NCBI GenBank assembly: GCA_019323235.1
Contig: JAHWHN010000099.1
Span: forward strand, 1 to 5,262
Reading direction: 5' to 3'
Origin: Candidatus Woesearchaeota archaeon
GTDB lineage: Archaea; Nanobdellota; Nanobdellia; Woesearchaeales; JABIAG01
Length of the DNA stretch: 5,262 nucleotides
The notes under the pieces are model-generated. The model was not told the DNA's origin, did no database searches, and saw only the letters and a program-made list of their open reading frames with translations. Below, in pieces: positions 5,154 to 5,262 of this stretch. Made by a program: the position numbers and the translations under genes. How positions within the stretch are numbered: position 1 is the stretch's first letter; each line of letters begins with the position of its first letter.

Positions 5154-5262
5154 TTTTCAAAACCTGACAATGTCAATTGACTTTTATTTTTTGGTTCTTG
5201 TTTCTTCGATATATCTCTCCAAGAAATTTCTTTTAATTCTTTTTGACCTTCGTCTTTCTCAA
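5150..5262 (-). CDS. C-terminal tail of an unidentified protein with a clamp-binding-like end (partial, 5' end beyond right edge)
   Basis: An open frame enters from the right edge and ends with TGA at 5150-5152, giving 36 visible residues. The other two minus-strand frames are closed by stops within this stretch. The 4-base ATGA overlap with the cyaB-like start is a typical operon junction and supports a real gene. The visible part is charged and probably disordered (many Lys, Glu and Gln), with a short EISWRDI segment, then ends QLTLSGFEK. This matches Q-x-x-L-x-x-F, the core of a PCNA-interacting peptide at an extreme C-terminus, without the second aromatic residue. The QLTL start also resembles the clamp-binding end of bacterial MutS. 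Because mutL is in the same operon, MutS is my leading guess, but FEN1, RFC large subunit, RNase HII or another clamp-bound enzyme could have such a tail. The visible part is too short to decide. Confidence 0.72.
   Translation of the reverse strand, partial: EKDEGQKELKEISWRDISKKQEPKNKSQLTLSGFEK

Noticed and set aside
1..5262. CRISPR array, insertion sequence, tRNA or rRNA, or defence system
   Set aside because: No regularly spaced direct repeats, transposase motifs, terminal inverted repeats or recognisable RNA gene sequences were found on reading both strands. RadC alone does not make a defence island.

Overview
The window is strongly AT-rich and gene-dense, with eight protein-coding genes (six complete, one cut at each edge), no RNA genes, no mobile elements and no repeat arrays. 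I think it comes from an archaeon, most likely a small-genome DPANN-type lineage (Woesearchaeota/Pacearchaeota-like). The main reason is that four genes have a TATA-like box centred about 25-28 bases before the start codon and no Shine-Dalgarno sequence, which is the layout of leaderless archaeal transcripts. Arg is encoded mostly by AGA. RadC and MutL are more typical of bacteria and suggest old transfer. The lineage is inference; no marker gene such as rRNA is present.

Left edge (1-323, minus): the N-terminal part of a small lipoprotein with a thioredoxin-like CxxC site, read leftwards. A 141-base divergent promoter region (324-464) separates it from the plus-strand genes and holds one TATA-like box for each direction.

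Plus-strand block (465-2912): a full-length RadC/JAMM protein; a GtrA-family four-helix membrane protein; a CDP-alcohol phosphatidyltransferase-like membrane enzyme with a slightly altered signature; and a short M24 (aminopeptidase P-like) metallopeptidase made of the catalytic domain only. The GtrA and CDP-alcohol genes are 21 bases apart and suggest a small envelope lipid or glycan module. Several of these genes appear to have their own promoter although they are closely packed.

Minus-strand block (2915-5262): a tightly overlapped operon read leftwards: an unidentified gene of which only the last 36 residues are visible, a CYTH/CyaB-like protein, and MutL. Overlaps are 4 and 8 bases, which suggests translational coupling. 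MutL has the complete ATPase and endonuclease motifs and a sliding-clamp-binding-like motif. The visible tail of the first gene also ends in a clamp-binding-like Q-x-x-L-x-x-F sequence. A DNA repair (possibly mutS-cyaB-mutL) operon is the most economical reading, but the identity of the first gene cannot be proved here. The two blocks converge with only two bases between their stop codons.

I do not see a clearly new system. The most interesting points are the CYTH protein embedded in a mismatch-repair-type operon and the clamp-binding tail at the right edge.
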